DNA from: Bacillus sp. AFS098217
GTDB lineage: Bacteria > Bacillota > Bacilli > Bacillales > Bacillaceae_G
DNA length: 64,000 bases
Direction: 5' to 3'
Assembly (NCBI RefSeq): GCF_002551815.1
Contig: NZ_NVPR01000016.1
Coordinates: 33,705 to 97,704 of the forward strand
Shown piece after piece: positions 15,146-25,237 of this stretch (positions within the stretch are counted from its first letter, which is position 1; each line of letters begins with the position of its first letter). The position numbers were made by a program, and so were the translations under genes. The notes under the pieces were generated by a model. It was not told the origin of the DNA. It made no database searches and saw nothing but the letters and a program-made list of their open reading frames with translations.

Positions 15146-18100
15146 ATGACAAAGCTGCAACGTATTCAAAAAGTATTAGTAGCTAACCGCGGAGAAATTG
15201 CAATTCGTGTATTCCGAGCTTGTTCAGAACTTGGGTTAAGCACAGTTGCAATTTATTCAAAAGAGGATAGCGGTTCTTACCATCGTTATAAAGCAGATGA
15301 ATCTTATTTGGTAGGGGAAGGAAAAAAACCGATCGATGCCTATCTTGATATTGAAGGTATCATTGAGATTGCAAAGAGCAATCATGTAGATGCAATCCAC
15401 CCTGGATATGGTTTCTTGTCAGAAAATATTCAATTTGCAAGACGTTGTGAAGAAGAAGGGATTATCTTTATCGGACCAAAGAGCAAACATTTAGATATGT
15501 TTGGAGATAAAGTAAAAGCAAGAACGCAAGCACAATTAGCAAATATTCCAGTTATCCCTGGTAGTGATGGACCTGTTAATTCACTAAAAGAAGTTGAAGA
15601 ATTTGCTGAAAAGTATGATTATCCGATAATTATTAAAGCTTCCCTTGGCGGTGGCGGTCGAGGTATGCGTATTGTACGTAATAGTGATGAATTAAAAGAA
15701 TCTTATACTCGTGCAAAATCAGAGGCGAAAGCGGCTTTTGGTAATGATGAAGTATATGTTGAGAAATTTGTTGAAAAACCTAAACATATAGAAGTGCAAA
15801 TATTAGCGGATGAAGAAGGAAATGTTGTACATTTATATGAGCGTGATTGCTCTGTACAACGTCGTCATCAAAAAGTAGTTGAAATTGCACCTAGTGTATC
15901 ACTTGCCGACGATCTTCGTCATCGCATTTGTGAAGCGGCAGTACACTTAACGAAAAATGTGAATTATTTGAATGCTGGTACAGTTGAATTCCTTGTAAAA
16001 GGGGATGACTTTTATTTCATTGAAGTAAACCCACGTGTTCAAGTAGAACATACAATTACAGAGATGATTACAGGAATTGATATTGTTCAGTCACAAATTT
16101 TAATTGCAGATGGACATGCTTTACATAGTTCGATAGTGAGTGTGCCACAACAAGAAGACATTATTGTACACGGTTATGCGATTCAATCTCGTGTAACAAC
16201 AGAAGATCCACTTAATAATTTCATGCCTGATACAGGAAAAATTATGGCGTATCGCTCCGGTGGTGGTTTTGGGGTTCGTCTTGATACAGGTAATAGTTTC
16301 CAAGGAGCAGTTATTACACCGTACTATGATTCTTTACTTGTAAAAGTGACAACTTGGGCACTTACATTTGAACAAGCTGCTGCGAAAATGGAACGTAATT
16401 TAAAAGAATTTCGTATTCGTGGTATTAAAACAAATATTCCATTCTTAGAGAATGTGGTAAAACATAAAAACTTCTTGTCAGGAGAGTATGATACATCATT
16501 TATTGATGCATCACCTGAACTGTTCGTATTCCCAAAACGTAAAGACCGCGGTACAAAAATGTTAAGTTATATTGGTACGGTAACGGTAAATGGTTTCCCT
16601 GGGGTAGGTAAGAAAGAAAAACCAATTTTCCAAGATGCACGTATACCAAACACGAAACATTCTGAACCAATTCAAAACGGAACGAAACAAATTCTAAATG
16701 AACGCGGTGCGGATGGCTTAGTAAAATGGGTACAAGATCAAAAACGTGTACTTTTAACGGATACAACATTCCGTGATGCACATCAATCTCTACTTGCAAC
16801 ACGTATTCGTACAAAAGATTTAAATCAAATCGCTGAGCCAACAGCTAGAATGTTACCGAATTTATTCTCGGCTGAGATGTGGGGCGGTGCTACATTTGAT
16901 GTTGCGTATCGTTTCTTAAAAGAGGATCCGTGGGAGCGATTACTAGAACTTCGTGAAAGAATGCCGAATGTATTATTCCAAATGCTTCTTCGTTCTTCAA
17001 ATGCAGTTGGTTATAAAAATTATCCAGATAATTTAATTCAAAAATTTGTGGAATGTTCAGCGCAAGCTGGAATTGATGTATTCCGTATTTTTGATAGCTT
17101 AAACTGGGTGGAAGGTATGAGAGTTGCAATTGATGCTGTAAGAGATAGCGGTAAGATTGCAGAAGCAACAATGTGTTATACAGGGGATATTCATGACCCA
17201 ATGCGCAGTAAATATGACTTGAATTATTATAAAAACTTAGCGAAAGAATTAGAGGCATCAGGCGCACATATTTTAGGTATTAAAGATATGGCTGGATTAT
17301 TAAAACCAAATGCGGCGTACGATCTAGTTTCTACGCTAAAAGAAACAATATCGATTCCGATTCACCTTCATACGCATGATACAAGTGGAAATGGTGTTTT
17401 AATGTACACGAAAGCAATTGAAGCAGGTGTTGATATTGTCGATGTAGCAGTAAGCTCAATGGCAGGTTTAACATCACAGCCAAGTGCGAACACGTTATAC
17501 TATGCGTTAGGTGGAAATGAAAGACAACCAGATGTTGATGTGAATTCATTAGAAAAACTTTCTCATTACTGGGAAGATGTTCGTAAATACTATGCACCAT
17601 TTGAAAGTGGTATGAATGCTCCTCATACAGAGATATATATGCATGAAATGCCAGGTGGGCAATATAGTAATCTTCAGCAACAAGCGAAGGCGGTTGGATT
17701 AGGAGATCGTTTTGACGAAGTAAAAGTGATGTACCGCCGTGTAAATGATATGTTTGGTGATATTGTAAAAGTAACGCCATCGTCAAAAGTTGTTGGGGAT
17801 ATGGCATTGTTTATGGTACAAAATCACCTTACAGAACAAGATATTTTTGAGCGTGGACATTCCTTAGATTTCCCAGGTTCTGTTATTGAAATGTTCTCTG
17901 GTGATCTTGGACAACCATATGGTGGCTTCCCGAAAGAATTGCAAAAAATTATTTTAAAAGGGAAAGAACCAATAACAGTAAGACCAGGTGAATTATTAGA
18001 ACCAGTAGATTTCAACGCTTTAAAAGAAGAATTATTCCATAAACTTGGACGTGAAGTAACAATTTTTGATGTAGTTGCATATGCATTATATCCAAAAGTG

Positions 18101-18592
18101 TTTATGGATTATGAAAAAGTTGTTGGGCTTTATGGAAATGTGTCCGTGCTCGATACACCTACATTCTTCTATGGCATGAGCCTTGGTGAAGAAATTGATG
18201 TGGAAATTGAGCGTGGTAAAACATTGATGGTTAAATTAGTATCAATTGGAGAATCGCAGCCAGATGGAACGCGTGTGCTTTACTTTGAATTTAATGGACA
18301 ACCTCGTGAAATTGTTGTGAAAGATGAAAGTATTAAAGCGACAGTTGCACAGCGTGTGAAAGGAAATCGTGAGAATCCAAATCATATTAGTGCAACGATG
18401 CCAGGAACTGTTATTAAAGTTGTCGTAAATGAAGGCGATGAAGTGAAAAAAGGTGATTCCATGGCCATTACGGAAGCAATGAAAATGGAGACAACTGTTC
18501 AAGCTCCGTTCAACGGTAAAGTGAAGAAAGTATATGTAAAAGATGGCGATGCCATTCAAACAGGTGATTTATTAATGGAATTAGATCATTAA
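15146..18592 (+). CDS. pyc: Pyruvate carboxylase
   Basis: The biotin enzyme makes oxaloacetate from pyruvate, bicarbonate and ATP for anaplerosis and gluconeogenesis. The 1148 residues contain biotin carboxylase (about 1-460, with GGGGRGMR and the EVNPRVQVEHT motif), carboxyltransferase (about 530-830, with TTFRDAHQSLLATR and LHTHDTSGNG), the allosteric/tetramerisation linker, and the C-terminal biotin carrier with EAMKMET (biotinyl lysine). The ATG follows GAGGGGG. Operator-like sites upstream suggest carbon-source control. Confidence 0.96.
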   Translation: MTKLQRIQKVLVANRGEIAIRVFRACSELGLSTVAIYSKEDSGSYHRYKADESYLVGEGKKPIDAYLDIEGIIEIAKSNHVDAIHPGYGFLSENIQFARRCEEEGIIFIGPKSKHLDMFGDKVKARTQAQLANIPVIPGSDGPVNSLKEVEEFAEKYDYPIIIKASLGGGGRGMRIVRNSDELKESYTRAKSEAKAAFGNDEVYVEKFVEKPKHIEVQILADEEGNVVHLYERDCSVQRRHQKVVEIAPSVSLADDLRHRICEAAVHLTKNVNYLNAGTVEFLVKGDDFYFIEVNPRVQVEHTITEMITGIDIVQSQILIADGHALHSSIVSVPQQEDIIVHGYAIQSRVTTEDPLNNFMPDTGKIMAYRSGGGFGVRLDTGNSFQGAVITPYYDSLLVKVTTWALTFEQAAAKMERNLKEFRIRGIKTNIPFLENVVKHKNFLSGEYDTSFIDASPELFVFPKRKDRGTKMLSYIGTVTVNGFPGVGKKEKPIFQDARIPNTKHSEPIQNGTKQILNERGADGLVKWVQDQKRVLLTDTTFRDAHQSLLATRIRTKDLNQIAEPTARMLPNLFSAEMWGGATFDVAYRFLKEDPWERLLELRERMPNVLFQMLLRSSNAVGYKNYPDNLIQKFVECSAQAGIDVFRIFDSLNWVEGMRVAIDAVRDSGKIAEATMCYTGDIHDPMRSKYDLNYYKNLAKELEASGAHILGIKDMAGLLKPNAAYDLVSTLKETISIPIHLHTHDTSGNGVLMYTKAIEAGVDIVDVAVSSMAGLTSQPSANTLYYALGGNERQPDVDVNSLEKLSHYWEDVRKYYAPFESGMNAPHTEIYMHEMPGGQYSNLQQQAKAVGLGDRFDEVKVMYRRVNDMFGDIVKVTPSSKVVGDMALFMVQNHLTEQDIFERGHSLDFPGSVIEMFSGDLGQPYGGFPKELQKIILKGKEPITVRPGELLEPVDFNALKEELFHKLGREVTIFDVVAYALYPKVFMDYEKVVGLYGNVSVLDTPTFFYGMSLGEEIDVEIERGKTLMVKLVSIGESQPDGTRVLYFEFNGQPREIVVKDESIKATVAQRVKGNRENPNHISATMPGTVIKVVVNEGDEVKKGDSMAITEAMKMETTVQAPFNGKVKKVYVKDGDAIQTGDLLMELDH

Positions 18593-18599
18593 TAATAAA

Positions 18600-18630
18600 A
18601 AAGAGCTGCTAAAAAGCGGCTCTTTTTTTA
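18600..18630 (+). terminator. pyc terminator
   Basis: AAGAGCTGCT pairs with AGCGGCTCTT around AAAA, followed by a run of T. Confidence 0.85.
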
Positions 18631-18682
18631 TCTCGTTATTGGCGAACGGTAATACTTAACAGAAGTAAAGAAGTTAGGCGAG

Positions 18683-18757
18683 AAATAAAGTGAAACTTTA
18701 ATCAGTGGGGGGCTTCATCCCCCGCTGATTATTAGTCCTCATCAATCGGGATAAAAA
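18683..18757 (+). repeat. Dispersed palindromic intergenic repeat, copy B
   Basis: The best-preserved copy: AATCAGTGGGGG pairs with CCCCCGCTGATT (one G-U pair) around a short loop, flanked by GTGAAACTTT on the left and ATCGGGATAAA on the right. It lies between the pyc and ctaA terminators, outside any gene. Confidence 0.7.
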
Positions 18758-18758
18758 T

Positions 18759-18785
18759 AATAACTTGCCATAGTGGCAAGTTATT
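18759..18785. terminator. ctaA terminator
   Basis: A perfect 12-bp stem AATAACTTGCCA / TGGCAAGTTATT with a three-base loop lies just after the ctaA stop on the minus strand. The T-run is short, so termination strength is uncertain. Confidence 0.65.
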
Positions 18786-18801
18786 AAAACGATTGTTTAT
18801 T

Positions 18802-19731
18802 TTACGCTGAGGTTGATTGTTGTGTTTTTTTAGCATTTGCTGTACTCCTTGTGCCTAACATAACCAAATAACATAGTACAGCAAAGAGGCAAGAAATAAA
18901 GAGTGAGTGTAATAATGACATTGATAGACTAGCGCCTGTATATACAACTAACATCCCCACAACTGCTTGAAGTGTAACGAGAACAAATGAAGTAATCCAT
19001 CCCCAATATACAACGCGTTGTTGTTTATATTGGCGAATAGCTAGAATCATTGCATATAGTATCCAAACAAATATTAATGTTGCAGCAAACCTATGCCCCA
19101 TTTGAACCCATTCGTGTAACTGGGTAGGCCATGGTCTATTTTTACTACAAAGCGGAAAGGACGGACATGCTAAGCTTGCATGTTCATGCCGTACTAAAGC
19201 CCCTGTATAGACGACAATATAGCTGTAAATTGTTACACCGTAAATATGGAATTTCATTTTTTTGTCCATAATGAGAGATCGTGCATCAAATTTCTTGTCA
19301 ATTTCAAAAATAAGACACGTTAGTAAAATGACCGAAGCAAATGAAATTAAGGAAATGCCAAAATGGATAGCTAATACAGCGGGTATTTGTCCCCAAACAA
19401 CCGCAGCTGCTCCCATTAATGCTTGTGCAACTAAAAATACGAACGATAAAATAGCAAGCGTTTTTGTTTCACGCACATGCTTATAATATTTCCAGGATAA
19501 GATGCAAAGAAGTGTAACAAGAATTCCTGCTGATCCTGATGTTAAGCGGTGACTTAGCTCAATAATTGTTTCCATTGATAAATGAGACGGAATCAATTCA
19601 CCATTACAGAGTGGCCATGATTTACCGCAACCTTGACCTGAACCGGTTTTTGTAACTAAGGCTCCTCCTAATAAAACCCCTAATAAGTCGAGGCTTGTAA
19701 TGACTGCTAACCATTTAATAAAGCGTTGCAA
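18802..19731 (-). CDS. ctaA: Heme A synthase CtaA
   Basis: The 309-residue protein has eight membrane helices in two four-helix halves. It oxidises the C8 methyl of heme O to make heme A for aa3/caa3 oxidases. The cysteine pair in GCGKSWPLC and the second pair in ACPSFPLC are typical, as are the helix histidines ([18 protein letters not shown]). The gene is divergent from the ctaB-G operon that makes its substrate and its client, as in B. subtilis. No SD stronger than AAAGAGA is seen. Confidence 0.95.
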   Translation of the reverse strand: MQRFIKWLAVITSLDLLGVLLGGALVTKTGSGQGCGKSWPLCNGELIPSHLSMETIIELSHRLTSGSAGILVTLLCILSWKYYKHVRETKTLAILSFVFLVAQALMGAAAVVWGQIPAVLAIHFGISLISFASVILLTCLIFEIDKKFDARSLIMDKKMKFHIYGVTIYSYIVVYTGALVRHEHASLACPSFPLCSKNRPWPTQLHEWVQMGHRFAATLIFVWILYAMILAIRQYKQQRVVYWGWITSFVLVTLQAVVGMLVVYTGASLSMSLLHSLFISCLFAVLCYLVMLGTRSTANAKKTQQSTSA

Positions 19732-20227
19732 TCTCTTTCACCATCTTTCTGCTATGAAGTTATTGCGAAATATTTTCATTCCGTTACGTTTATAGAACAA
19801 AATGTGCTACAGTCCTATGATATATAAAAAATAATAAAATAGCAAAGAAATGAAGAGGGGGAATAAAATGTTTACAAAAAGAAAAAAACGGAATAAAAAT
19901 TACATAATTTAGGGAGGATTACACCTATTATGAAAAGAAATGGAAGGAATACATGCTAAATATGACAAAATAGTTTATTATAAAAGGTAGCATCATGGTA
20001 TGATAGGAATGAATAGGAGAAACTTTTTTATGATTCGACACAAAAAGTTCATGTTTTCTTCACAAAATGTTCGGGAAATATGATTTAATATATTGGAGTA
20101 TGAGCGTAGATTAGTAGTAGAATGAGTTAACATCATTTCTACTGTAATAATATTGCTATATAGAAGCGTACTACTTTTATAAAGTAAAGACGCAGAAGAA
20201 GGATGAAAGTTTTAAGAGGGGGTTGAA
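19732..20227. promoter_or_regulatory. Divergent ctaA/ctaB control region
   Basis: About 500 bases separate the heme A and oxidase genes. A TTTGTGAAG-like site (minus strand, near 20058-20066) resembles a ResD box, which would suit control by oxygen/redox, but only one copy is visible. Two tiny reading frames with good SDs occur at 19868-19912 (14 residues) and 19930-19959 (9 residues). I could not fix a promoter with confidence. Confidence 0.4.
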
Positions 20228-21154
20228 ATGATGAACCATGCAACAAGTGAGCTGCATGATGAGTCAGCTGTAACAAATGTACCGGAAACAACACGTGTAC
20301 AAGATTTATTAGCGCTCGTTAAGATGGGGATTGTAAACTCAAATACGCTAACTGTATTTACAGGATTTTGGTTGGCTGTACATTTTAATGGATTAAATGT
20401 TTTGGAACACTTGGATAAAATGTTCTTTACAATTGTCGGTTCTGCATTAATTATGGCAGGGTCATGTAGCTTAAATAACTATATTGATCGAGATATTGAT
20501 CACTTAATGGAACGGACAAAAAACCGTCCGACAGTAACTGGAAAATATAAACCTGGGTTTGTGTTAACATTAGGTATTGCATTATTACTTCTTGGATTTG
20601 TATTCTTGTTACTTACAACACCTATGGCAGCATTTATTGGTTTCATTGGTGCTTTCACATATGTTGTTTTATATTCATTATGGACAAAGCGAACATATAC
20701 ACTAAATACAGTAGTAGGTAGTGTATCTGGAGCAGTTCCACCTTTAATTGGTTGGGCCGCTATTGATCCTAGTTTAGATCATCCAATCGCTTGGATGTTA
20801 TTTTTGATTATGTTCATTTGGCAAATCCCACATTTCCTCGCACTTGCGATGAAACGTGTTGATGAATATCGAAATGCAGGGATCCCAATGCTTCCTGTTG
20901 TTCATGGATTTGATATTACAAAGCGTCAAATCATGATTTGGACAGTATGTTTATTACCATTACCATTTTATATGAGTGGACTTGGTGTAACATTTATGGT
21001 AATAGCAACATTGCTTAACATCGGATGGATCGTATTAGGATTCTATGGCTTCCGTAAGAAAGATGACATCAAATGGTCCGTACAAATGTTTGTCTACTCC
21101 CTGAATTACTTGACAATCTTATTTGTGTCAATGATTGTAGTTACATTCTTCTAA
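20228..21154 (+). CDS. ctaB: Protoheme IX farnesyltransferase (heme O synthase)
   Basis: The 308-residue integral membrane prenyltransferase adds a farnesyl group to heme B to give heme O. The UbiA-type aspartate motif [19 protein letters not shown] near residues 80-100 is clear, with a second one around [14 protein letters not shown]. Nine or so membrane segments follow. GAGGGGG lies five bases before the ATG. It heads the cta operon; ctaC follows after 92 bases. Confidence 0.95.
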   Translation: MMNHATSELHDESAVTNVPETTRVQDLLALVKMGIVNSNTLTVFTGFWLAVHFNGLNVLEHLDKMFFTIVGSALIMAGSCSLNNYIDRDIDHLMERTKNRPTVTGKYKPGFVLTLGIALLLLGFVFLLLTTPMAAFIGFIGAFTYVVLYSLWTKRTYTLNTVVGSVSGAVPPLIGWAAIDPSLDHPIAWMLFLIMFIWQIPHFLALAMKRVDEYRNAGIPMLPVVHGFDITKRQIMIWTVCLLPLPFYMSGLGVTFMVIATLLNIGWIVLGFYGFRKKDDIKWSVQMFVYSLNYLTILFVSMIVVTFF

Positions 21155-21246
21155 GACAACGACATGAGTGGATTTCTTTATGTTGAGATTTACTTTACTT
21201 ACTATAAAGTACAATCTAATTCACAAAGAAAGTGGGGGTTGTTTGT

Positions 21247-22296
21247 ATGAAGAAACAGTGGCGACTGCTTTCGTTCGTTTCACTGCTGGCTTTACTGTTA
21301 GGGGGATGCGGTAAAGCCTTTCAATCTACTTTAATTCCGCAAGGTGAAGTAGCAAAAATGCAATATGATTTACTCTTGTTAGCAAGTGCAATTATGATAG
21401 GTGTCGTACTTGTAGTTACTATTATTTTCTTGTATGTAATTGTGCGCTTCCGGCAAAAGAAAGGCCAGGAGGATTACATCCCAGAGCAAGTTGAAGGAAA
21501 TCACAAACTAGAAATTATATGGACAGTCATTCCAATTATCTTGTTACTGATATTGGCTGTCCCTACCGTTACATACACGTTTAAACTTGCTGATGTAAGT
21601 GCGATGGAGAAAAAGAATATTGATAAAGATACAATCGTTGTTGATGTAACAGCGAATCTTTATTGGTGGGAATTTTCTTATAAATCAGAAAATATAGTAA
21701 CTTCGCAAGATTTAGTCATCCCTACAGGTAAGAAAATATATTTGAATTTGAAGGGTGCCGACATTAAACATTCGTTTTGGGTTCCATCTTTAGCTGGAAA
21801 AATGGATACGAATACAGATAATGTCAATAAAATGTGGCTAAAAGCAGATAAATCAGGCACTTATAATGGTTTTTGTACAGAGTTTTGTGGTCCATCACAT
21901 TCTTTAATGCAATTTAAAGTAAAAGCTGTTGATGAAAGCGAGTACAAAACTTGGCTTGCTGATATGAAAAAACTTGATGGTAAGAAGGAAGTCGCTTCTA
22001 CAAAAGAACAAGAAGGTAAGGAAATATTCAGCAAAAGTTGTATTGGCTGTCACGCGGTTGGATCAAATGATAGTAGACCACCTTCTGCACGTATCGCGCC
22101 AAACCTAGCAAACTTCGCTGATCGCGATATGGTTGCTGGGATTGCCGAAAACAATGATGAAAACGTAAAAAAATGGCTAAAGAATCCCGAGAATATGAAG
22201 CCAGGAAATAAAATGACTGGTAAGTATGGCAACTTAACGGATGACCAAATAGATGCATTAAATGCATATTTGAAAACGTTGAAAGTTGAGAAATAA
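21247..22296 (+). CDS. ctaC: Cytochrome caa3 oxidase subunit II with fused cytochrome c
   Basis: The 349-residue lipoprotein starts with a signal ending in LLGGC (lipobox), followed by two membrane helices, the CuA domain (CTEFCGPSHSLM with Cys, His and Met ligands) and a C-terminal cytochrome c domain with CIGCH and a distal Met (NKMTG). It accepts electrons from cytochrome c and feeds subunit I. The start is the ATG at 21247 after GTGGGGG; the GTG at 21232 lies within that SD. The covalent c domain defines the caa3 type. Confidence 0.95.
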   Translation: MKKQWRLLSFVSLLALLLGGCGKAFQSTLIPQGEVAKMQYDLLLLASAIMIGVVLVVTIIFLYVIVRFRQKKGQEDYIPEQVEGNHKLEIIWTVIPIILLLILAVPTVTYTFKLADVSAMEKKNIDKDTIVVDVTANLYWWEFSYKSENIVTSQDLVIPTGKKIYLNLKGADIKHSFWVPSLAGKMDTNTDNVNKMWLKADKSGTYNGFCTEFCGPSHSLMQFKVKAVDESEYKTWLADMKKLDGKKEVASTKEQEGKEIFSKSCIGCHAVGSNDSRPPSARIAPNLANFADRDMVAGIAENNDENVKKWLKNPENMKPGNKMTGKYGNLTDDQIDALNAYLKTLKVEK

Positions 22297-22329
22297 AGAG
22301 GGATTATTTGCGAAGGGGAGGTTGAAAAC

Positions 22330-24192
22330 GTGAGTGCTGTAGCAAAAAAACAGGGGATGGGTGCTGTTATATGGGATTATTTAACGACAGTAGACCATAA
22401 AAAAATTGCCATTCTCTATTTAATTGCAGGTGGATTGTTTTTTATCATTGGCGGAATAGAAGCGTTATTTATCCGTCTTCAACTAGCGATTCCAAACAAC
22501 GCTTTTCTTGTTGGAGATGCTTATAACCAAGTATTAACGATGCACGGTACAACAATGATTTTCCTCGCAGCTATGCCGCTTGTGTTTGCATTTATGAACG
22601 CTGCTGTACCACTTCAAATTGGAGCAAGGGATGTAGCGTTTCCGTTTTTAAATTCACTTGGATTTTGGCTGTTTTTCTTTGGCGGAGTATTCTTAAACTT
22701 AAGTTGGTTTTTAGGAGGAGCACCCGATGCAGGATGGACATCGTATGCATCGCTATCCCTTGCTTCTAAAGGGCATGGTATTGACTTTTATGTATTAGGA
22801 TTACAAATATCGGGTATTGGTACATTGATTGGTGGTATTAATTTCCTTGTTACAATTATTAATATGCGTGCACCAGGAATGACATATATGCGTATGCCGA
22901 TGTTTACATGGACAACATTTGTAACTTCTTCACTTATTTTATTTGCTTTTCCACCATTGACAGTGGGATTAGCGCTATTAATGTTAGATCGATTATTTGG
23001 AACAAGTTTCTTTAATCCTGCTTTAGGTGGGAATACAATCATATGGGAGCATTTATTCTGGATTTTCGGTCATCCAGAAGTATACATTCTCATACTCCCA
23101 GTTTTTGGGATATTTTCAGAGATTTTCGCTACATTTTCTAAAAAACGATTATTTGGTTATTCATCTATGGTATTTGCAACAGTATTAATTGGATTTTTAG
23201 GCTTTATGGTGTGGGCACATCATATGTTCACAGTTGGTCTCGGTCCTGTTGCGAATGCCATTTTTTCAGTTGCAACAATGGCAATTGCAGTTCCAACGGG
23301 GATTAAAATATTCAATTGGCTCTTTACAATGTGGGGCGGGAGTATCAGGTTTACAACGCCAATGATGTGGGCTGTTGGTTTTATACCGTCATTCGTAATG
23401 GGTGGTGTAACAGGGGTTATGCTCGCTTCAGCTCCAGCTGATTATCAATTCCATGATAACTATTTCGTTGTGGCACATTTTCACTACGTAATCGTTGGTG
23501 GAGTTGTATTTGGATTACTAGCAGGAGCACATTACTATTGGCCGCTTATGTTTAATAAAGTATTAAATGAAACCTTGGGGAAAATAACATTTTGGTTGTT
23601 CTTTATCGGTTTCCATTTAACATTCTTCATTCAGCATTTCCTTGGTTTAATTGGTATGCCGCGTCGATACTATACGTATTTGCCAGGCCAAGGATTAGAA
23701 ATGGGGAACTTAATTAGTTCGATTGGTGCTGTATTCATGGGACTGGGAACGATTGTTCTTTTATTTAATATTGTGAAAACGACATTATCTAAAGAAAAAG
23801 CGGGGCGTGATCCATGGGATGGGCGTACATTAGAATGGACACTGCCAGCACCTACACCAGAATACAATTTCAAACAATTACCATTTGTTCGTGGATTGGA
23901 TCCATTCTGGATTGAGAAACGTGAAGGAAATAAAGAAATGACAGCTGCAGAACCTGTTAGTGACATCCATATGCCAAATTCTTCGTTCTCACCATTTATC
24001 ATTTCACTTGGACTGTTTATAGCCGCGTTTGGTGCTATGTATATGCAAGGGGGAAAAGATAAGTTTTGGCTAGTGGTTGCGATTATTGGACTTATTATCA
24101 CTTTTGGTACAATGTTCCTTCGTTCGGTAATCGATGATCATGGTTATCATATTCATAAGGAAGATTTAGATGATAAGGGGGGCACAGCGTGA
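22330..24192 (+). CDS. ctaD: Cytochrome c oxidase subunit I
   Basis: The 620-residue catalytic subunit carries heme a, heme a3 and CuB. The GHPEVYILILP segment (crosslinked His and Tyr), WAHHMFTVG (CuB histidines) and AHFHYV (heme a/a3 ligands) are all intact. About fourteen helices are predicted, two more than in the mitochondrial subunit. The GTG start has GGGGAGG at eight bases. Its TGA overlaps the ctaE ATG by one base, implying translational coupling. Confidence 0.96.
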   Translation: MSAVAKKQGMGAVIWDYLTTVDHKKIAILYLIAGGLFFIIGGIEALFIRLQLAIPNNAFLVGDAYNQVLTMHGTTMIFLAAMPLVFAFMNAAVPLQIGARDVAFPFLNSLGFWLFFFGGVFLNLSWFLGGAPDAGWTSYASLSLASKGHGIDFYVLGLQISGIGTLIGGINFLVTIINMRAPGMTYMRMPMFTWTTFVTSSLILFAFPPLTVGLALLMLDRLFGTSFFNPALGGNTIIWEHLFWIFGHPEVYILILPVFGIFSEIFATFSKKRLFGYSSMVFATVLIGFLGFMVWAHHMFTVGLGPVANAIFSVATMAIAVPTGIKIFNWLFTMWGGSIRFTTPMMWAVGFIPSFVMGGVTGVMLASAPADYQFHDNYFVVAHFHYVIVGGVVFGLLAGAHYYWPLMFNKVLNETLGKITFWLFFIGFHLTFFIQHFLGLIGMPRRYYTYLPGQGLEMGNLISSIGAVFMGLGTIVLLFNIVKTTLSKEKAGRDPWDGRTLEWTLPAPTPEYNFKQLPFVRGLDPFWIEKREGNKEMTAAEPVSDIHMPNSSFSPFIISLGLFIAAFGAMYMQGGKDKFWLVVAIIGLIITFGTMFLRSVIDDHGYHIHKEDLDDKGGTA

Positions 24193-24815
24193 TGCATGTA
24201 GAGGAAAAATTAACGAATGAAACATTTCCAGCAGAGCCTGAAAAAGCAACCCTTGAGGGGAAAAATAAATTTGTTGGATTTTGGCTGTTTCTTGGGGGCG
24301 AAACTGTATTATTCGCTTCCTTATTCGGCACATATTTAGCGTTAAGAAATTCTACAAACGGTGGCCCCTCGTCGCAAGAAATGTTTCAAATGCCACTTGT
24401 GTTTATTATGACAATGCTTCTATTAACAAGTAGTTTAACGAGCGTGTATGCAATGTATCATATGAAGAACTTTAATTTTAAGCAAATGCAGCTTTGGCTC
24501 ATTGTAACAGTAGTACTTGGCATAGGGTTCTTAGGATTTGAAATATATGAGTTCAATCATTATGCGCATGAATTTAAACATACAATGAGAAGCAGTGCAT
24601 TTGGTTCTGCGTTTTATGCACTTGTTGGGACACATGGACTACACGTATTATTTGGATTACTGTGGATCTTAACATTGATTTTTCGCAATGCAAAGCGTGG
24701 TTTGAATTTATACAACGCTCCAAAGTTTTACGTTGCATCTATTTATTGGCACTTCATCGACGTAGTCTGGGTGTTTATTTTCACTGTAGTATATTTGATG
24801 GGAATGGTGGGATAA
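24192..24815 (+). CDS. ctaE: Cytochrome c oxidase subunit III
   Basis: The 207-residue protein has five membrane helices, and family motifs GFWLFLGGETVLFASLF, the acidic residue in FLGFEIYEF and GTHGLHVLFGL, plus the terminal WHFIDVVWVFIF. It stabilises subunit I and supports proton pumping. The start overlaps the ctaD stop, with AAGGGGGG upstream. The next gene, ctaF, begins three bases after the stop. Confidence 0.95.
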   Translation: MHVEEKLTNETFPAEPEKATLEGKNKFVGFWLFLGGETVLFASLFGTYLALRNSTNGGPSSQEMFQMPLVFIMTMLLLTSSLTSVYAMYHMKNFNFKQMQLWLIVTVVLGIGFLGFEIYEFNHYAHEFKHTMRSSAFGSAFYALVGTHGLHVLFGLLWILTLIFRNAKRGLNLYNAPKFYVASIYWHFIDVVWVFIFTVVYLMGMVG

Positions 24816-24818
24816 ACA

Positions 24819-25157
24819 ATGGCGACAAAGCAAACAAATACAAGCAATTCAAAGGTAGATCTCATTTATCGTAGGAGAAAAAGTGCAGAGGAGATGAAGC
24901 ATCAAGTTATCACATTCGGTTTAATGATTTTCTTAACGATTGTTGCTTTTGTAGCAGTAGCTTATCCAAAAACTTTTAGTCCAGTTTTCTCTGTACCATT
25001 TATTGTATTGTTAGCAGTTGTTCAAGTTATATTTCAGTTGTATTATTTCATGCATATGAGTCATAAAGGGCATGAAGCAGCATCGTTTTTCTTATATTCT
25101 GGATTGTTAGTAGGACTGTTAACAATTTTGGCTTTTACGACGATTGTATGGGTTTAA
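24819..25157 (+). CDS. ctaF: Cytochrome c oxidase subunit IVB
   Basis: This 112-residue protein has a charged N-terminus and three hydrophobic helices (near 32-50, 57-75 and 88-110), typical of the small prokaryotic subunit IV (COX4). VAVAYPKTFSPVFSVPFI and QLYYFMHMSHK are the characteristic segments. GGTGGG lies seven bases before the ATG. It is the last oxidase subunit gene. Confidence 0.93.
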   Translation: MATKQTNTSNSKVDLIYRRRKSAEEMKHQVITFGLMIFLTIVAFVAVAYPKTFSPVFSVPFIVLLAVVQVIFQLYYFMHMSHKGHEAASFFLYSGLLVGLLTILAFTTIVWV

Positions 25158-25237
25158 ATAGGTAGAGGGCTTGGAGGTATCTTGGCCCTCTTTTCCTATT
25201 AAGGTAAGGAATTTCTATTGAAAAGGTGGGTGTAAAA

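Noticed and set aside
19816-19826. A full CcpN-consensus 11-mer (TATGATATATA) in the ctaA/ctaB region
   Set aside because: It stands alone, the motif is short and AT-rich, and occasional matches are expected in a window of this size. Kept as a caution for the pyc claim.
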